Below, piece by piece: positions 45,072-56,760 of a DNA stretch of 64,000 nucleotides. Every line of letters begins with the position of its first letter. Position 1 is the stretch's first letter. The DNA is taken from NCBI GenBank assembly GCA_037954325.1, contig JBBMNZ010000001.1:22425258-22489257 (forward strand), written 5' to 3'. The notes below the pieces were generated by a model, which saw nothing but the letters and a program-made list of their open reading frames with translations, ran no database searches and was not told the origin of the DNA. The translations under genes were made by a program, and so were the position numbers. Origin of the DNA: Fistularia commersonii. Lineage: Eukaryota; Chordata; Actinopteri; Syngnathiformes; Fistulariidae.

Positions 45072-45102
<31 letters not shown>

Positions 45103-45111
45103 CATGTGTGT
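45045..45111. repeat. Interrupted (GT)n microsatellite
   Basis: Two GT tracts separated by AGTCTGTGTA, with a short GCATGTGTG extension. Confidence 0.95.
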
Positions 45112-46846
45112 TTGATTAGTGTTTGCTTCTAAATGGAAAGGCCCGCCGAGATCAACGGGAACGACACACTGAACTGACTTACCTCTTTTTCCCTAAATGC
45201 ATCGGAGGCCAGTCGAGTCGTTAAACCACAACATAGCAACGGGGTTATTGGACGTTCGGTAATTCAAAACCAATGGAGAAAAAAAAATGAATTTGATGTT
45301 AATACCTATAGACGGCGTTCTCACATTGATCCACTGCAAAGGCTTATAGAAACAGCTAAACATGGAAACAGGAAGGAAAAGAAAAGCTCGAAAATCCATA
45401 AATGACCTTGCCGGTGAAAGAGGGGAGACAGAAATGCAAATAGCAATGGGAAATGACAGAGTGGAACAACGGGACATTTAAAGGAGAAACGAGACAGAAA
45501 GAGTTGCGGTGGCGGGGGGAGGGAGCGAAGGGCGCGAGAGAAAGCCTTGCTTATTATCTCAATCATGGAGCGGAATAATGGGACAACAAAAAGCCCAAGT
45601 GTAGCCAAACCTACTAGAGTGCCCGCCCGCCTGTTGGACCCTGATGTGGTTAAAAAGAGTTTGGCTAATCGACAAACCTCTTGCCGCTCCCACCCCAGTG
45701 ACCCAGAACGGCCGTCTTCCTCTGCTCGCCGGCCCCCCTCGGAGCAAACACTGCAGGGACATTAAACACTCGTTCACATTTTTAACCATTACCCTAAATG
45801 TCCGGGACTGTTCCTTTAAGGTTTGGCCCATTGGATAAACTCAAATGAAAATCCATCAATTTATTTCTTCTTAGACTGCTGAATAACTGCGTCGAGGCGG
45901 TTCCGGGTAAAGCGCCGCAAAATAAGTTCATGAAAAATGAACACGTGGGGTTCCTTTTCAAATCTTTAAAGGTCGACATATTTGCTGCCCTGCGCCCCGT
46001 CTGCCCGCCGTTTTCTTGTTTTCCCGATTTCCTGTTTCCAGCTCAACTGCGCACTCGCACATGGGTACATGGCACTGAAACGGGCAGCGCGCCAGACCCA
46101 TTGTTACTGTAAATAATCGAGGGGCTCCCGTTTCCCCTCGAGGAATATTGCGTGAATTGTACCATGTGAACTGAGTTTGATCCTCGGAACATGTCCGGTC
46201 CCACAAGCGAACACGGGAGAGAAGGGTAAAATCCCAGTGCGTTGTTTTTCCTTTAAATACAATACACCTCGCCATTAATTACGCACCAAGTATTTTAACA
46301 CCGCAGGTTTTGGTTATTTATGGTTTAAAGATAAGATGTGGGATGAAAGGGTTCACAGTAATAAATGGGGGTTTGGTGGAGGATTTCTTGTAAGCAGTCT
46401 CACGATTTATCATCACAACGCTGTCTCGAACTGTTGCGGTTTCTTCCGATGCAGACCACTGTGTGTCAACTTGTCAGAATGTTTTCATGTGATTAGATAA
46501 CGTTGTTGGTTTCTTTTTCGTCATCACTCTTCATCTAAGAAAAAACGTAATTCTGATACAGCTGCGCTGACCATATAAAGACATGTTGCAGGCATCTGAC
46601 TTAAACCAAAAAAAGGAAACGCTGTGTCTTTTTTTCCAGTATTTTCGTTGTACAAACCCAAACTGAATACACGTTGTGTTTGGCATCAATTTAATGAGAA
46701 AATATGCCAAACTGGAATATAAACCCATGTTTGTTTTCACAATCCCTCACCCACGGCAAGCTTAGAGAAATATCTGAAACAGTCCTCAACAGCCTCATCG
46801 CTCGCGTTTTCAAAAGTTTCAAGTCAAATGTCCAGCGTGTTTGTCA
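45112..46846. other. Unique DNA, purine-rich then CpG-bearing
   Basis: 45340-45550 is purine-rich on the plus strand (GGCGGGGGGAGGGAGCGAAGG near 45512). 45830-46130 is CpG-bearing and repeat-free, with GTTCATGAAAAATGAAC (6-bp inverted repeat) at 45926-45942, and may be regulatory. No gene recognised. Confidence 0.4.
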
Positions 46847-46884
46847 GGGCGGCACGGTGGCGGGACAGGAATGAATGAATGAAA
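46847..46884 (+). repeat. Family A head joined directly to tail
   Basis: GGGCGGCACGGTGGCGGGAC passes straight into AGGAATGAATGAATGAAA. The 13-base head is the best preserved in the window, and everything between it and the tail is missing. Confidence 0.7.
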
Positions 46885-48596
46885 TTTTTTGTCTTGGCAT
46901 TTTTCTGAAAAGCAAGTTCTTTTGAATTTTGCATTGCAGTCGCGCAAGCAATTTGGAGGTCGACCCTCCTTTCTTGTCATATAGGGAAACAGGAAGCGTC
47001 ATTAAAACACATTAATGGTCGACAAAGACCCGACAGAAACATGTCTTTAAAACGCATCGTGGATGAACACGCCATGCATTTGCTCAGTAACTTCATAAAT
47101 CAATAGTCTGTATATTTGTCTCAGCACAGACAGCAGAGTAATAAACCGCATCTTTGGCGCGAACTTCAACGTGTAACATTAAATCTAAGAAATGAATCAC
47201 CAGGTCTGAGCAAACGTGGCTCTAGTTCAGCAGGAAGCAGCCCAACAAGTGAGAACACGCACTTGCAGTTTGTGAATAAGGAGGCGATTGTTAATTTCCA
47301 CCAGTTCCCCGCTTTTAATTTCACCATCGGAGTATCAACAGCACTGCCGGCAGAGACCCCATTACTCTGCAACCGGGTGATGTTGGAATGAAACTGTGTT
47401 ATTATATAAATACCGTTGCACTTTTGACTCCAGGAAGCTACTTCCTGAAGGTGCAACCCTGACTCATTCAGGGATCCGATGTATAGTAGCTGGCCAAAGG
47501 TGGACGTGCTCCTCCAACATTTTATTTCACTCCTCCCTCCCCTCACTCTCCATCTCCATCCCACCCTTCACAGACACCCAGGTTTTCTCATCTAATTTTA
47601 GGACCAGAAATCTCACTCTTTGACATGTCCCGGGGTTGATTTTCACCTCGACCACCAGCGCAGCTGTCCATCCATGTGACGTCCAAAGGCGTGATGTTCT
47701 GCTTTATTAAAAGTGTGAATATTAAAAAAAAAAAAAAAGGAAAGAAAGAGCGAGAGTGAGACATGACACACTAAACGAGGTCCAGTGGCGAGACTGTTAA
47801 CATACTTCCGTCCAATTTGTACATGCAGGGATGCAGACTTGCTCTAGCCGGGGTTGAGGTGTGTTTGTTTGAATTATAAATGGCCAGTGTGCGCATTCGG
47901 TGGCGTACAAATCCACAGAAGAAAGGACGTGCGCGCCGATCCATTCATCTGACAACCTTCTCGGGGAACACGAGGTAAAAGACAATAACAATTTACATGA
48001 CACAGAGCGAGAGGGAGGAAAAAAAAAAAAAAAAGACGCAAACTCCACGCCAATCAAACTTGCTTTTGTGTATTCCACGGCAGATAAAAAAAAAAAAGAA
48101 CCTGACTTTGGAATCAAAAGATTCAAACAAAAGCTTCCTTGTCGAGCGTGTGTAATAGCACCAAGTCTTCGGCTACCGATTATATAGAAAACAACTGCAA
48201 TTAGATTTCGGGGCTCGGCGGAGAGAGGCAAAGAGGCGAAACCAGGCCCAGGAGAGATGATTAATAATCTTATTTTTATTCAGTCGGCGCAGACGCGCTG
48301 ACACCGTCTCTCTGGTTCCCTCATCAGCCAAATGAAAAGCATTGCCACCCAGTTAAAAAGAAAGTGTTTTTTTCCAATGCACAGTTTAAAAGAAAAAAAA
48401 CAACAAAAAAAAAAACATAGCGCCGTCCGATTCTTTTCTTCTAGTCTCACATTTGATGAGAGAGCAACAGCGGTGTTTTAATTTAAATGTGAAATTCCCT
48501 AGTTCTCTGAAGGAGAATGATGCTATTTCCCCCCTAGTGAGTCTTTGGAGAAAACCTCTGCTCCCCTGCGCCTCTGTAACTCCTAATTTATTTCAA

Positions 48597-48601
<5 letters not shown>
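46885..48601. other. Unique intergenic DNA, partly regulatory-looking
   Basis: 47270-47400 (GGCGATTGTTAATTTCC) and 48130-48340 (CAATTAGATTTCGG, GATGATTAATAATC) are enhancer-like. A runs lie at 47724-47738, 48020-48034, 48088-48098 and around 48390-48415. The 144-codon (47797-48231) and 132-codon (47166-47564) minus-strand frames cross A/T runs and carry no known domain. Confidence 0.4.
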
Positions 48602-48651
<50 letters not shown>

Positions 48652-48659
48652 TGTGTGTG
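48602..48659. repeat. (GT)n microsatellite
   Basis: About 24 uninterrupted TG units, one C interruption, then four more. Confidence 0.95.
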
Positions 48660-49159
48660 ATGAGAAAAACGCTCTGAAATTACTGTATCACGCAAAACAG
48701 TATAATTAAATTAATATTGGATGTAATAATTACTTTGTGGATTCTCATTTTTCATACACACAGCTGCTTTGTTGCCTGAACCATTAGCATTTGTCTGCTG
48801 CAATTAACAAAAGCTCTAATGAGATTTCTGCGTATGTGTGTGTGTGACTTTATGGGGCCTTGCTTGCATGAGCAGGAGTGCTTATGCTGCACATCTGACA
48901 GTATGGCGTAGCCTAGCCGGTGTGCGCCTCTCACGTCCAAATATATAACAGCTCTGCCATGACGTGACGCGTTAAAGGGTTTTGTCATTGCGGGTTTTTT
49001 ATGAGTATCTTAGGGCAGAGTCATTTAGCATGAATGAGAGCGTGAACTTTAAGGAAAAGGTGGAAAAGTTCCCACTTTTTAATGAGTAAAGGTTGGAGAA
49101 TCTCGGTGGTGCCAAGAAAGGTACATTACTCTCTATCTCCACTGTAATGTATTCCGCTA
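48660..49159. other. Unique intergenic DNA
   Basis: AT-rich at left (ATAATTAAATTAATATTGG near 48700), nothing gene-like. Confidence 0.4.
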
Positions 49160-50520
49160 CATGTGAAAAATAGCTACATTTGTCTAATGCATGTCACGGA
49201 ACTGACTTAATTCTGACTGATGATCTTGTCCGCCGATTTCCTTCACATCCTCACGCGTACCAAGGACATGAGTCATACTCTTTCAACTTTAATAAGTTGG
49301 AGTTTTATCTCCGCGGTTACCTGTGCAAAGAGTTCGGGGCCAGTTGTGTGTGTTCATTGAGGCCGGGATTGACAAAATTGAAATCAATAAGATGAATATG
49401 TCACTTCGTCGATACCTCCCGGAAGGCTCGGCACGTGTGCGAGCTGTCCCGACGGGCCGTGACATAATCCCGGCCCCTGTGGGTGTCACGTTCGTCCGTG
49501 CGCTTCCTGACTGGCGGGTGGAGCTTCCCCTTCATCCGTCTCCTTCTCCTCCTTTTGCATCTACAGACACACTTGTGTGCCAGTACTGTCACTGCGGATG
49601 AAAACGTTGCCTAGTTATCTGGCTGCATAATTGCTGTCCTGTTTGGTTAGGAGATTAGGTGAGGAGGGCTGGAACTCTTTGTGTGGTCTTGCAGATTGAA
49701 CAAACAGGCACCGGTGGAAGCCCTTGTCCAAAAAGCCCGCGTGGCAGTCCCTCTTGTCTGTGCGATAGTCAGCCGGATCGACCGGCGCAGGTGATAATTG
49801 GCGTACTTGTGGACAGAGCGCGTTGGGATTCGATGACGAGAGCTCGCTTTGAAAGTCCATTTGGCTCGTATTTATTCTTTTTTTTTTTCCAGATGCACGG
49901 AAAAAAAAACACAAATACGTAAGAACCATTGCGGCGCCTTCGGTGGACCGCACGCGAGTAATAGCGGCGAGATCTCGTTTGGTCTTTTGAGTGCAGCCTG
50001 TGGTCAGAAGTGACAGCGTATATTTCTGCAAGCTGCACTTTTCCTCCTGGTCTCCCAGGGTGGCATCCCATCACCAGCGCAGCCTCGGCCCCGTACAATG
50101 CCGCTCTCAGGTCCTCACCATTAAGGCAAATTTCCATCCCAAGCCCTCAGGTCTCCTTTGGCCTGCATGCTTTTATTTCCCCCTTCTTGCTACCGCTGTC
50201 CTCCCTCCCCGTGAAAAACGGAGGGAACGTCGGGCTCCTCTTGTCACCGCGCTTCCAATCAGTGGGGCAAAGCTCAGGGATCATGTTTGATACTGTCAGA
50301 TGGCCTGGAAAATTAAAAACCCAATTAAAGTGGCAGTCCAGAGGTCAGCTCTTCTGCATATCAAAAGCTCTCCTCTGGCTATCCGGCGCAAATTATATCC
50401 GTTAACAGCTCACTTTGCTGAGGCTGCAACAGCACAGCACTTAGGAAGTATTAAGTGCTTTCCTTTCGCTCCGTCCCATTTCGAATGTAAACCTCGACTC
50501 GGCTGGAAGAAATAAAGTTG
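49160..50520. promoter_or_regulatory. Candidate regulatory-rich unique region
   Basis: Repeat-free 1.3 kb with TGACTTAATTCTGAC, TTTAATAAGTTGG, AAATCAATAAGATG, and near 50290-50450 AAAACCCAATTAAAGTGG, AAATTATATCC and AGTATTAAGTGC. CpG content is above the local background around 49420-49560 and 49780-49980. Frames of 87-138 codons overlap on both strands and are judged chance. Regulatory role inferred. Confidence 0.22.
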
Positions 50521-50714
50521 AGCAAATCATTGCCAAATCATTTTGGGGTCGCCTTATATTTTTATCGACGGATCGAGAAAAGTGCTTTTAGATACATAGC
50601 CGTCTAGCAGTTTGTCTGCTCTTTCTCCTTTGTCCGCACGTGACGGGCCACATTCCTGCTCATATCATTCTCCTGTTTATGAAAAATAGCTGCCGACCGG
50701 GCACCCCATTCATT

Positions 50715-50757
50715 TCTGTCTCGGTCTCTCTCTCTTTCTCTTTCTCTCTCTCTCATT
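50715..50757. repeat. (CT)n-rich pyrimidine tract
   Basis: Mixed CT/CTTT repeat starting GTCTCGGTCTCTCTCTC. Confidence 0.85.
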
Positions 50758-50814
50758 CTTTTGTGTTCTCACCGCTTTACCCACGATTCATTAATTCCTG
50801 TACAGTGGTAGGAA

Positions 50815-50960
50815 AGGGCAGAGAGAAATGGCCAGCCAAACTTAATGGCATGCATCTCGGCCAGGCCATTAATATTCAGCTTAATGTTTCTGATAACAGG
50901 GCTGGGGGCACGAGGAGGTGCTGGCCCAGACAGCCTTATTAAGCAGCTGGAGTGGAATGA
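50815..50960. promoter_or_regulatory. Candidate regulatory block with mirrored ATTA sites
   Basis: TTAATGGC at 50842-50849 and GCCATTAA at 50865-50872 form a perfect 8-bp inverted repeat with a 15-base spacer, followed by TATTCAGCTTAATG. Paired inverted homeodomain-type sites are a dimer-binding arrangement; inferred. Confidence 0.28.
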
Positions 50961-51020
50961 TGCTCGCTCACGCCGGGGATCAAATGCAAGAGTAAACACA
51001 TATGCATGCATGCGCGCTTT

Positions 51021-51050
51021 TACACACACGCACACACACACACACACACA
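51021..51050. repeat. (AC)n microsatellite
   Basis: About 15 AC units with one G interruption, preceded by ATGCATGCATGCGCGC. Confidence 0.95.
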
Positions 51051-51294
51051 ATTACAGTCAAGACAATTGTCTTTGAGACTTCAGACAGCATCAGGATCTT
51101 CCCACTAAATCACTCCCACCAGCCGCCCTCTCTTTAGCTGCCGAGCATCTCGGTGTTTGCTAAGTTATTATACATTTGCCTCCATGTGACAATAGTCGAG
51201 ATCGTTGTCACAGGTTGGGCAGCTTATTAAATGTTTATATTCCCTTAAATGAACAATGCCTTGGTCGACATGACATCTTGTCTTTTTTTTAAAT

Positions 51295-51310
51295 CCCCCC
51301 CCCCCCCCCC
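51295..51310. repeat. C(16) homopolymer
   Basis: C run preceded by an eight-T run; i-motif/G-quadruplex capable. Confidence 0.9.
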
Positions 51311-51929
51311 GCACTCCCCCACCTCCGGTTCTTTTTTCTGCTACAAGCCACAAGTCTTTTAGGGTCTTTTAGCTCCATCTCATTTACATTTAATGACTTG
51401 ATAATACACATTAGCAGACTATTTCAAATAATTACAGCCTTTCAATCGCTTTTTACCCTCACCTCTTTTCCTCAAATGCTCTTCAATATCCAACTGTTCC
51501 TTTTTTTTTTCTCCCCCTAAACTTTCATATTTCTAATGGCAATAGAAAATGTGTTTCCTCCAAAATGATGTATAATAATATGTCATGGGGACAAGAGGAA
51601 GAAAGATTGCGCCATTTTCAAATCGGCACAGGGCGGAGGGGTGAATAGGACATTAAGTTCTTTTCTCCGGTAGTGCTGAGTATTTTTTTCCTGTCATGCT
51701 AAAGGGATTGCATGTTGAAGCTAACGGTGTCCAGGCTGACAGGACGGTGACAGCCCTTCTGTCAGCGCAGCTGCAGCCAACGCCGAATAGGAGCTGTCGC
51801 AATTATAATTTCCAAGCATCCTTTTAGAGAAGAGGTTGGAGATCCATCACGCCATAGTTTGTCAGGGTTTTTTTGGTTCGCAAGACTTTGTTAAGTGTCA
51901 TGAACTTGGACGGCATCAGAGTTAAAGGT
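51311..51929. other. Unique DNA, partly regulatory-looking
   Basis: CATTTACATTTAATGACTTG, GATAATACACATTAGC and AAATAATTACAGCC within 51380-51440 look enhancer-like. T(9-10) near 51503. No gene. Confidence 0.4.
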
Positions 51930-52083
51930 GTGCATCTTCCTGGGTCTTGATGAACAAACATGTTTTTGGACTCTGGAAACCGAGGAGACTCCACACAGAA
52001 CGGCACGCCATCGGAATTGTGGCGTGCCGAATTGTATCAGGAACCTTCTTACTGTGTGGTGGAAGCGCTGACCACAGCTCCTA
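51930..52083 (-). repeat. Family A dispersed repeat, 5' part, with hairpin
   Basis: Reverse complement: GCTGTGGTCAGCGCTTCCAC, AGTAAGAAGGTTCCTGATAC (decayed B-box region), GTTCTGTGTGGAGTCTCCTC, GGTTTCC and GTCCAAAAACATG. Inside it CGGCACGCCA (52001-52010) and TGGCGTGCCG (52020-52029) form a perfect 10-bp inverted repeat not present in the other copies. Confidence 0.65.
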
Positions 52084-52815
52084 CACAACCCCATAGTTGT
52101 GTAAGAGTTGGCTCGGCAACTATTTTCATGCGCAATGATAACAATTCTGTATTTTTGACTATGGGTCACAAATAACCAAACCCGCACTCCTGTCATCCGT
52201 GTTCATGCTGCTTGCATGGTGGAGTAGGTGGAGAGGACTTTCTCACCTCCCCATTACATTTATTCCTCCACTTATTATTAGAGCAGGTGTTGATAGCTGC
52301 TACACATGCGACGTTGTTGCAGACAATGAAGCAATTTGATATGTTGTAAGAATCCTTTACATCTGAGGTGATTAGTATCTTAAGCCGCGACCTGGCTTTT
52401 TCTTTATTTTTCTTTGTTTTAAACATGTGAGCAGTTATCTGGCACAAATCGGTTCCTCACACAAGCACTTTGCTGGTCAAACAAATTATGTTACTAAAAT
52501 AGCATGTAAGTAATTCCATGTAATGATTGTTTTAATTTCCTGCGTTGGGGCTGCTGCTGCTAAGCTAGCGTGCACATCCTCTATTGACTCCAAGCTGAGG
52601 GCCCGGCGGTAACCGGCTGGAAATGAACATATACATTTGCCAAGAACGGTTGACAGTTTGCCCTAATTTCCTTCCTCCCGGTGTCTGTACATTCAAAAGG
52701 ACTTAATTTTTAGTTGCCTGGAGGCTGAGGAAGAGAGGCTGCTTAAGATGCACAAGGCTATTAATGTCAGTACAAATGTAATCAACATTTTGGTAATTTT
52801 TGGCCAGGAGGAGCG
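52084..52815. other. Unique intergenic DNA
   Basis: No gene or further repeat recognised. 52500-52640 has TGTAATGATTGTTTTAATTTCC and a GCTGCTGCTGC run. Confidence 0.4.
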
Positions 52816-52842
52816 TTTTTTTTTTTTTTTTTTTTTTTTTTT
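52816..52842 (+). repeat. T(27) homopolymer
   Basis: Uninterrupted T run; no retroposon body recognised on the minus strand next to it. Confidence 0.9.
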
Positions 52843-53214
52843 AGGCATATAGGAGGACATCCTCAATTATATCGTAGACATAGCTGGGCAACGGTATTGC
52901 ATTACATTAAACCAGCGAATCTTTAATTCATGCTGTTAAGCTCTTGAGTAGTATGAAATTCAAGAAAAGGAATTATGGTGGTTGAAAAAAATTCAACAAT
53001 ATAAAACACTGGTTTGTGCTCCCTCGAGGTCAGTGGTTCGTGTGTAATATGGATTTCATTTTGTCAGTATTCAAAATTTCACAAAGGCATAATGATTCCA
53101 TCATTTCGACCTCTTCAGAGTTGCAGTCTTAGACAATCAATGTGTTTACGCACATCCCTAATACGGTCCCCAAACCAAAAGAGGACCTGCAAATTTTTGC
53201 CAAATTTCCTCTGA
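52843..53214. other. Unique intergenic DNA
   Basis: Nothing recognised. Confidence 0.4.
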
Positions 53215-53340
53215 CAGTCCAAAAACATACAGGATCTTTGCGGACCCTAAATTGCCCTGATGTGTGAATGAGAGAGTGAATGTCTCTATGTGGCATGTAT
53301 GTGACCCTGAATGCATGATAAGCAGGATGAATGGATGGAT
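53215..53340 (+). repeat. Family A core and tail, shortened
   Basis: AGTCCAAAAACATACAGGATC, GACCCTAAATTGCCCTGATG, GTGTGAATGAGAGAGTGAAT, TGTCTCTATGTGGCATG, then GACCCTGAATGCATGATAAGC and ATGAATGGATGGATTC. The TGTGATCGACTGG and GGGTGAACCCC blocks are missing. Confidence 0.7.
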
Positions 53341-54604
53341 TCAGATTGCATTGAGTGTAAACTCCTTAAACTATTGTGGATTTTTTGGCCTCTGGCACGA
53401 GGATGTCAAGTGGGTTATTTGAGATTTTTGCTGAGCCTGACATTTTCATTGTTATCATTTATATGAAGTAGTTTCGTAAACTCGTCTATTGTGGTCTTTA
53501 TATTTAAGCATACCCACCTTCATAATCTATTTTACTCTGAATGTAACCATATTATGCAAGACCGCCAAATTGAAGATATAAAATGTAGTATTTCAAATCT
53601 TGTGTTTAGACAGTTTCTCATAGACTTCACTTCAATTGGACTAATAGGTATGAGGCTCTTCTGCTTTGGCTGAACTCATGTGAATGGGAAGTTCTGTCAG
53701 TTCAGTGCACGGTCAATGAAGCACAAATTTATGGATTTATAGACACAAGTACACCAAGGCTGAACTCGGATCCTGTCTCCTTTCACCATCACCGAATGTC
53801 TCCGGTGGGCTCCTCGGTCTCTCACTCATTTTTCTCTGCCTGCTCGGCTACATATAGCCACTGCAAAGTATTGTGTTCCAGCCATCTATGGAATTAAGAA
53901 GTGTATCCCGGCATTTCATTAAATCCTGACTAATGAGATGACTGTCTCTCCCCAAAGAGCAGATGATAAAGTACCTTATGCCACGGCGCATAAATTAGTA
54001 TGGCGAGGTTAAATGCTGGAACTGGCTCATGTTTCACAAGAGGACACTATCCAGCATTTGAGTCAACCATCATAAATACTTCCAACTGCAGGATGGATTT
54101 ACCTGCCCAGTTAGAGTTTGCATACAAACTAATGACTCATTTGTTGGCATGTTTGAAATGTAGAAATGTTGCATTTTATTGGGTATCATGGGGCTTGGTT
54201 ACATTCACAAGTGATTTCGTTATAGTCGTTGTTGCTGCCACTTACGATTTTTAATTTACCTCAGTTTCCCGAAGCGTTGCTCATGTTGAATAAAACTTTT
54301 GTCATACATGTGAATAATCATGTGACTTCACAAGTTTTCCATTATACAAATTGGTCGCGCTGAAACGACTCCGCACTCCGAAATGGACCCCGATAGCTTT
54401 GAAATGAGGTGGCTCTCCAAAGATAATATTTAATTCGCCCCCGCTGCCTGGGAGAGCCGAACCTCAGCTCGTTTTGTAAACACGAGATTACTGCGCTCCC
54501 CTGGCGTGGAACCTTCCTCTGAATATTATCATGTGTGCCTTCAACAATCTGGATGTTATATTTACTTAAAAGACGATGATTCATGTTTTCATTATCTGTA
54601 CGTA
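53341..54604. other. Unique intergenic DNA
   Basis: No gene or repeat recognised; 53880-54260 is AT-rich and may be slowly evolving, without supporting evidence. Confidence 0.4.
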
Positions 54605-54801
54605 TGGCCTGTCCCAGCTGTCATTGGGCAAGAGGCGGGGTTCGCCCGGAACTGGTTTGCCAGTCCATCACAGGGCCACATTTAGAGACGCACAACAATT
54701 TTTGGGCGGTGAATATGGAGTCCCTGCACGAAAAAGGCCCCCTAGTCAGAATACATTCAGGGACTTTCTTGTTGTCAGGCGGAAGCGCCACTGTGCCGCC
54801 C
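54605..54801 (-). repeat. Family A, both ends present, middle deleted
   Basis: Reverse complement begins GGGCGGCACAGTGGCGCTTCC and CTGACAACAAGAAAGTCCCTG, then GTGCAGGGACTCCATATTC. It jumps to GTTGTGCGTCTCTAAATGTG, GCCCTGTGATGGACTGGC and ends CGAACCCCGCCTCTTGCCC, AATGACAGCTGGGACAGGCC. The most complete head-to-tail copy apart from its internal gap. Confidence 0.8.
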
Positions 54802-56189
54802 ATGATGAAGACTGATGATGACTGATATTTGTAGCCTTTTTCTCTGAGCTACATTGCACGATCCATTACTCTGTTTTGTTTTGGGTTTGGCCGGTGGTGG
54901 AGTGTTTGGTCTGCAGCCATTGTTAACACCCCTTAACTATCCCAAATTACCTGAAAAAGACCAGACCATTTGATTTAGTGTGGCAGTGCCAAGTTAGAGC
55001 ACTGAGTGAAGTAGGAAACATCTTGTGTCTGGTGATTAAAATCATATTGTTTTATAGGACATGATTATAGATAATTGGGGGAAAATATTGTCGATGTAAT
55101 AATCCCAATTTTCTCGGCCACTTTTTAAGTTCAGTCGTTGCTCTTTCCAAGTAATGTAACTTAGCATAAACACAGGTTTTTTGAATTATTATTATTATTT
55201 TTTTTAATGAAAATATGTTTTCATGTTCTCAGAAAATCGCTAAATGGGAGGATTGGGGGTTCCAGGTTGCAAATGAAATCCAGATGAAAATTAGTGTAGG
55301 AAAATGTAATCTCCTCCAACAGATGACGGAAAAAGCCACAAAAGATCAATATAGCAACGCAAAGGATGTCGTTTATTGACGTCAAATATCTTCTTTTATT
55401 GGACAACGGTCACCAGGTCATGCAACTTCCCCCGCAGTGGGGAGGATCTTGGCTGTCTGTTCCAAATGAGATGGCAATAATTTACAGGAAAATAATCAGT
55501 AGTCAGGCTGATTGATCAGTGCATCCCTTGAATTAAAATTAATAAATGAATTGATAAAATAAAATAAAAATGGCTTGACTATACCGAGCGTATAGCTGGG
55601 AAATATGAAAAAATGAATGATTAAAAATAAAAGTATTAATGTACATGTATTAATCATCTGCTCAATAGACTGTTGAACATTTCCATGGAGAATATTAAAT
55701 TGTATATTATCTAAGGAACAAAAGAAGCATTTACATATATTAACAGCAAGCCTTTTTCATATAACAACCAGCTCTACAAACTAAACATTTGTTTGAGAAC
55801 TAATGGGGAAAAAAAACTGATATTTCAGCTAAAACGGCAACACTTTAATGATGAAGCCAACATGGCTCGAACACTTCATTCCAGGCATTTCTGATGTATT
55901 TGTATAATTAGTAGTGCAGAGTAACCGACTTTCCTCTCTTGAGTTCATCTGTACCACAGCCTATCAAAATGCACTCAGAGTGAGGGACTGACAAAAGAAT
56001 TACTGGAGAAAGGTACAAAGAGAGGGGGCAACACCGAAATACTGCACATTAAGACTTCAACAGTTCGGTTCACCTTCAAATATCTGACTTCCTCCTTTCC
56101 CCTTCTCTTTTCCTGCTAACCGTTCGCCGCCTCGACCCCCATCACAGTGGCCATGGATAACCTGCTCCCTTCACTTCTGAAGTAACGTC
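54802..56189. other. Unique AT-rich intergenic DNA
   Basis: AT-rich, notably 55500-55700; A-rich simple patch (AATAAAATAAAAAT) near 55558-55570. No gene. Confidence 0.45.
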
Positions 56190-56760
56190 CAGGAAGTTGG
56201 CATCCAGGTCTGTGCTCCCTGTGTGGTTTTCAATGGAGAGCTATTTGTGAGATGCTGTCGTGGTTCATTCGAAGTACATGGCCCAGCAAAGCGAGTCTTC
56301 CTCTCTTGATCTCTTGCAGGTGCACCTTGCGTCTATTTGCACAGCCGCATTATTTGTGATCTTCTTTGGGCGAATCATTTGACAAATCCCTCCCCGGCAG
56401 TGTTTGCGAAATACAGCAACTCTGTGAATGTCATGGTCTCGACAGTGCTATGGTAGATCTTCATCTTGGTTTTCATGGAATACTGTTTTGGCTTCTAAAT
56501 ATTCTTGAGTTTGGAAAAGGCATTCTGGGCTTTGGACAATCTGTCTCTAATGCCTTTGCTGGTAGCCTGATTTTTGCTCATGGTGCTACCCAGGTAGAAA
56601 AAGTCATCCGCTTCCCTTGGCTCCCAGTATTTTCCCCTTGCTTTACAAGACTGTCCAGTATCTTGGTAATGTGGTAGTTTGTTGAAGTGAATTGTACTCG
56701 TGCCTTTCGGATCCATGTGGATGCAGCGTAACTTCGTCCAAGCAAAGAGGCCTCAAGCAC
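56190..56760 (-). pseudogene. Non-LTR retrotransposon RT fragment, decayed
   Basis: On the minus strand a 73-codon stretch at 56716-56495 contains DDFFYLGSTMS, then IRDRLSKAQNAFSKLKNI. This is the segment following the catalytic palm of vertebrate LINE reverse transcriptases, where YLGS...I.....A..A...L..IW recurs. After a stop the similarity resumes as YSMKTKMKIYHSTIE. In another frame near 56283-56250 GHVLRMNHDS matches the conserved (W/G)HV.RM block at the ORF end. At least two frameshifts and several stops separate these pieces, and no active-site motif is present. The clade (RTE-, CR1- or Jockey-like) cannot be settled by eye. No poly-A tail or target duplication is seen. Confidence 0.65.

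Noticed and set aside
47797..48231. 144-codon minus-strand frame
   Set aside because: It passes through two A-runs (as Phe runs) and overlaps a 95-codon plus-strand frame; no domain.
53990..54254. 84-codon plus-strand frame as a membrane protein
   Set aside because: Hydrophobic end arises from AT-rich DNA, no homology recognised.
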